Origin: an uncultured Asticcacaulis sp.
Lineage (GTDB): Bacteria; Pseudomonadota; Alphaproteobacteria; Caulobacterales; Caulobacteraceae
Direction of reading: 5' to 3'
Length of the DNA: 15,774 bases
Assembly: GCA_946480525.1 (NCBI GenBank)
Contig: CAMLLA010000044.1
Span: forward strand, 1 to 15,774
Shown here: positions 14,289-15,774 of the stretch, piece after piece
How positions within the stretch are numbered: position 1 is the stretch's first letter
Layout of the letters: each line of letters begins with the position of its first letter
Notes under the pieces: generated by a model
The model's database searches: none
Seen by the model: the letters and a program-made list of their open reading frames with translations, nothing else
What the model was told of the DNA's origin: nothing
Translations under genes and position numbers: made by a program

Positions 14289-14913
14289 AGTTGAAGCTCA
14301 CGGAAATGCGGACGTCTTCGCTGAGGTTGATCGGCACTTCGTGGCGCAGCCAGCTTTCCCACAGAAGCACCGTGCCGGGCTCAGGCGCGATCGCCTGGAA
14401 GGCCTGATGGTCCTGGCGCGCGGACGATTTGCGCAAGGGGGCGTTCATCATCATGGCCAGGCGCGGGTCTTCGAAGCGCAGCGAACTGGCCCCATCGGGA
14501 ATGGCGACGTAAAATGTGCCGGAAATGACGCTGTGCGGGTGGATGTGGCCTGAGTGCGTGCCCAGGTGCTCCAGCACGTTGATCCACATGCTGTCGAGCT
14601 TCAGCTTGCGGCCGTGCAGGTCGTATTCAAGCTGCTCAGTGAAGGCAGCGACATGACCGTCCAGCCATGTCTTCAGATGCGCGAAGATCGGCGCCCGTGC
14701 GGGCAGGTCGTTGAGTGAGGCGTACGAGGTATAGCCCAGATAGGCTTTTTGCTGCGACCATTCCTGGCCCGCCTCGTCCTCGTCGGCAATAGCGCGGCAG
14801 GTGTCGTCCAGTTCCTCGATAAAGGCGTCGAAACCAGCGCGTGTCGTCATGTCGGCGCGGTAGATTTCCGTGACGAACAAGGGCGTGATCTGGCCGGGCG
14901 TGCTTTTGCTCAT
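14281..14913 (-). CDS. putative 2OG-Fe(II) oxygenase (TIGR02466-like)
   Basis: The 210-residue product from the ATG at 14913 resembles the TIGR02466 family: the opening ITPLFVTEIYRA, a central WSQQKAYLGYTSYASLNDLP (52-71), then MWINVLEHLGTHSGHIHPHSVISGTFYVAIP (109-139), LRFEDPR (145-151), PGTVLLWESWLRHEV (179-193) and VRISVSFNYA at the end. H123/H125/H127, H191 and R202 are candidates for iron and 2-oxoglutarate binding in a cupin-like barrel. Family members are annotated as putative oxygenases; substrates are unknown. The TTG at 14949 would add 12 residues, but no ribosome site supports it. No Shine-Dalgarno precedes the ATG either; instead a perfect 7-bp hairpin ends 2 nt before it. It is the first gene of a coupled pair with the oxidoreductase. 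Confidence 0.82.
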   Translation of the reverse strand: MSKSTPGQITPLFVTEIYRADMTTRAGFDAFIEELDDTCRAIADEDEAGQEWSQQKAYLGYTSYASLNDLPARAPIFAHLKTWLDGHVAAFTEQLEYDLHGRKLKLDSMWINVLEHLGTHSGHIHPHSVISGTFYVAIPDGASSLRFEDPRLAMMMNAPLRKSSARQDHQAFQAIAPEPGTVLLWESWLRHEVPINLSEDVRISVSFNYA

Positions 14914-14915
14914 AG

Positions 14916-14935
14916 GGTTTGCTTTGGCGCAAACC
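14916..14935 (-). promoter_or_regulatory. inverted repeat abutting the start codon of the oxygenase-like gene
   Basis: On the minus strand GGTTTGC, six bases and GCAAACC form a perfect 7-bp stem ending 2 nt before the ATG, exactly where a Shine-Dalgarno would be. It could be an operator or an RNA control element. Confidence 0.5.
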
Positions 14936-14965
14936 GGCGTAGGAGGCAAGTCTAGAAGTGTCCGG

Positions 14966-15469
14966 TCACGTCGTCGACGGACTGGTCACAGGCGGTCCGA
15001 AGCGGTTTGACGTCTTCTGACCGGGAATAAAGGCAAGGACCAGGGCTAGAACGAACGCACTGTCGTTGAGGATTGGCTGAATGCGTCCGATCATGGGGTT
15101 GGGAGGAATTTCGCCCGTTACGCGCAGATAGATGGAAACGAGTACGCCTAAAATTATGGGCATGAAGGCGGCCAAGGCGGGTAGGCCCGTCCAGCCAAGA
15201 TCGTGGAAGCGTTTCGCGAGTATCGCGAAAATCGGCCACATCGTCACGACAATGATGGCAAGCTTGACCATGCTCAACATGTACCACGGCGACGAGCTGA
15301 AGGTGTTTATGCTGTCAAAGGGGAAACCAATAGTCTGCATGGCGAGGTCAATTGCCAGCAAGCTCAGTCGTACCGGCAGCACGAATGCCCAGATTGCCAG
15401 ACGGCTCACGCGGCCCTGCGGCGAAAAGAAAAAGTTCCAGAAACGGAATGGTGGTTTGGTGTACGGCAA
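14966..15469 (-). CDS. DUF805 family inner-membrane protein
   Basis: The product has 167 residues from a TTG at 15469. No ATG or GTG is available before the conserved FWNFFFSPQGRVSRLAIWAF; a TTG at 15475 is the alternative, but it is only 2 nt from the GGGGG, while 15469 sits 8 nt from it. DUF805 hallmarks are the GRVSRLAIWAF opening, the loop RFHDLGWTGLPAL (about 87-99) and the C-terminal GQKTSNRFGPP. About four hydrophobic segments (roughly 26-43, 66-86, 97-115 and 136-150) predict an inner-membrane protein. The family has no established function. The ribosome site lies in the 3' arm of a strong hairpin, suggesting restrained translation. The M23 gene is 66 bp upstream and the oxygenase-like gene 52 bp downstream, all on the same strand. 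Confidence 0.82.
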   Translation of the reverse strand: MPYTKPPFRFWNFFFSPQGRVSRLAIWAFVLPVRLSLLAIDLAMQTIGFPFDSINTFSSSPWYMLSMVKLAIIVVTMWPIFAILAKRFHDLGWTGLPALAAFMPIILGVLVSIYLRVTGEIPPNPMIGRIQPILNDSAFVLALVLAFIPGQKTSNRFGPPVTSPSTT

Positions 15470-15475
15470 AAGCAA

Positions 15476-15501
15476 ATCCCCCTCGGTTGCCCAAGGGGGA
15501 T
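15476..15501 (-). terminator. strong GNRA-capped hairpin: terminator of the M23 gene and/or cover of the DUF805 ribosome site
   Basis: Read on the minus strand, ATCCCCCTTGG pairs with CCGAGGGGGAT (11 bp including one U-G) around the tetraloop GCAA. TTGCTTTTG follows, a modest T-tract. It lies 34 nt past the M23 stop codon. The AGGGGG that would serve the DUF805 start is inside its 3' arm. Confidence 0.6.
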
Positions 15502-15535
15502 GTTAGCATTGCGGCCTTTAGGTGTAAACGCGAGC

Positions 15536-15774
15536 CTATTCCACGACCGGGCAATCGCCTGCCAGGCTGCGCGAATAGGCGTCGACCAGGGCGTTGTACG
15601 GCGGGACGAAGGTATTCGCCGTCAGGACCGTGCCATTCGACAGGGTTTCCGACTGGGCAATGCGCACTTCGAAGTGCAGGTGGATGGTTGTGTACTGCGG
15701 CACGCCGTTGGACGTGCCGAGATTGTTCGACACCAGGCCGATTTTCTGGCCGCGCTTGACCTCATCGCCGACCT
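15536..15774 (-). CDS. M23-family metallopeptidase (LytM type), C-terminal part
   Basis: Only the last 79 complete codons are in the window; the 5' end lies beyond base 15774. The sequence reads VGDEVKRGQKIGLVSNNLG, then YTTIHLHFEVR, the H-x-H-F-E metal and catalytic signature of M23/LytM endopeptidases (HLHFE), followed by a tail ending GDCPVVE. The G-D-x-V-K-x-G-Q segment before it is the usual beta-strand region of the LytM fold. Such enzymes cleave peptidoglycan cross-links in the periplasm, or activate amidases when catalytically dead. The upstream H-x(n)-D half of the zinc site is outside the window, so activity cannot be judged. Between the loop and HLHFE there are several more residues (GTSNGVPQYTT) than the usual TGxSTGPH, a small insertion. 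Confidence 0.85.
   Translation of the reverse strand, partial: VGDEVKRGQKIGLVSNNLGTSNGVPQYTTIHLHFEVRIAQSETLSNGTVLTANTFVPPYNALVDAYSRSLAGDCPVVE

Noticed and set aside
1..15774. Phage-defence, CRISPR, transposon or prophage system
   Set aside because: No direct-repeat arrays, terminal inverted repeats, transposase, integrase or defence domains are seen; gene content is chromosomal housekeeping, envelope and polysaccharide genes.

Overview
This 15.8 kb window is high-G+C (judged by eye, above 60%) bacterial chromosome and reads as an alphaproteobacterium, most likely Caulobacterales (a Caulobacter or Asticcacaulis relative). The grounds are an alphaproteobacterial-type MnmC FAD domain, a DUF1134/EipA protein with CtrA-like half-sites in front of it, and a secreted GH9 glycosidase under a LacI-type operator built on TAGCGCTA, which resembles the Caulobacter XylR operator as I recall it. 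The lineage is inference. I see no tRNA, rRNA, insertion sequence, prophage or CRISPR array.

Layout. (1) 3-2633, plus strand: the 3' part of mnmC, then three small exported proteins of one four-cysteine family. Two are adjacent Sec-exported proteins. The third is a lipoprotein behind a terminator-like stem and a striking 54-nt imperfect palindrome. (2) 2684-4489, minus: lepA (EF4), sharing a bidirectional terminator with the lipoprotein gene. (3) 4490-9483: a carbohydrate-active locus. It holds a secreted GH9 (plus), convergent with a FAS1-domain lipoprotein (minus), and a secreted SGNH/GDSL hydrolase (minus). GH9 and SGNH share an identical 13-bp operator core next to their start codons, so they probably form one regulon. 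GH9 also has a perfect GntR/FadR-type operator. The 443-bp gap 9041-9483 holds the SGNH promoter and operator, a possible minus-strand small RNA with its own terminator, an AT-rich stretch and the promoter of the next gene. (4) 9484-13135, plus: a secreted M28 zinc peptidase, a two-gene operon of a MerR/TipAS regulator (with a textbook MerR dyad) and a YjbR/MmcQ protein, then the EipA-like periplasmic protein. (5) 13248-15774, minus: an M23 peptidase (partial), a DUF805 membrane protein, a TIGR02466-type putative 2OG-Fe(II) oxygenase and a Gfo/Idh/MocA oxidoreductase. The last two overlap by 8 nt.

How the parts relate. The GH9, SGNH and FAS1 products are all exported, and the first two look co-regulated, which suggests stepwise removal of ester groups and glycosidic bonds from a plant polysaccharide. 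Envelope functions recur elsewhere: EipA, M23, DUF805 and the cysteine-rich exported trio. The most interesting content is regulatory: the shared operator plus GntR site, the CtrA-like triple half-site at eipA, the MerR dyad, several hairpins placed against start codons, and the possible small RNA.
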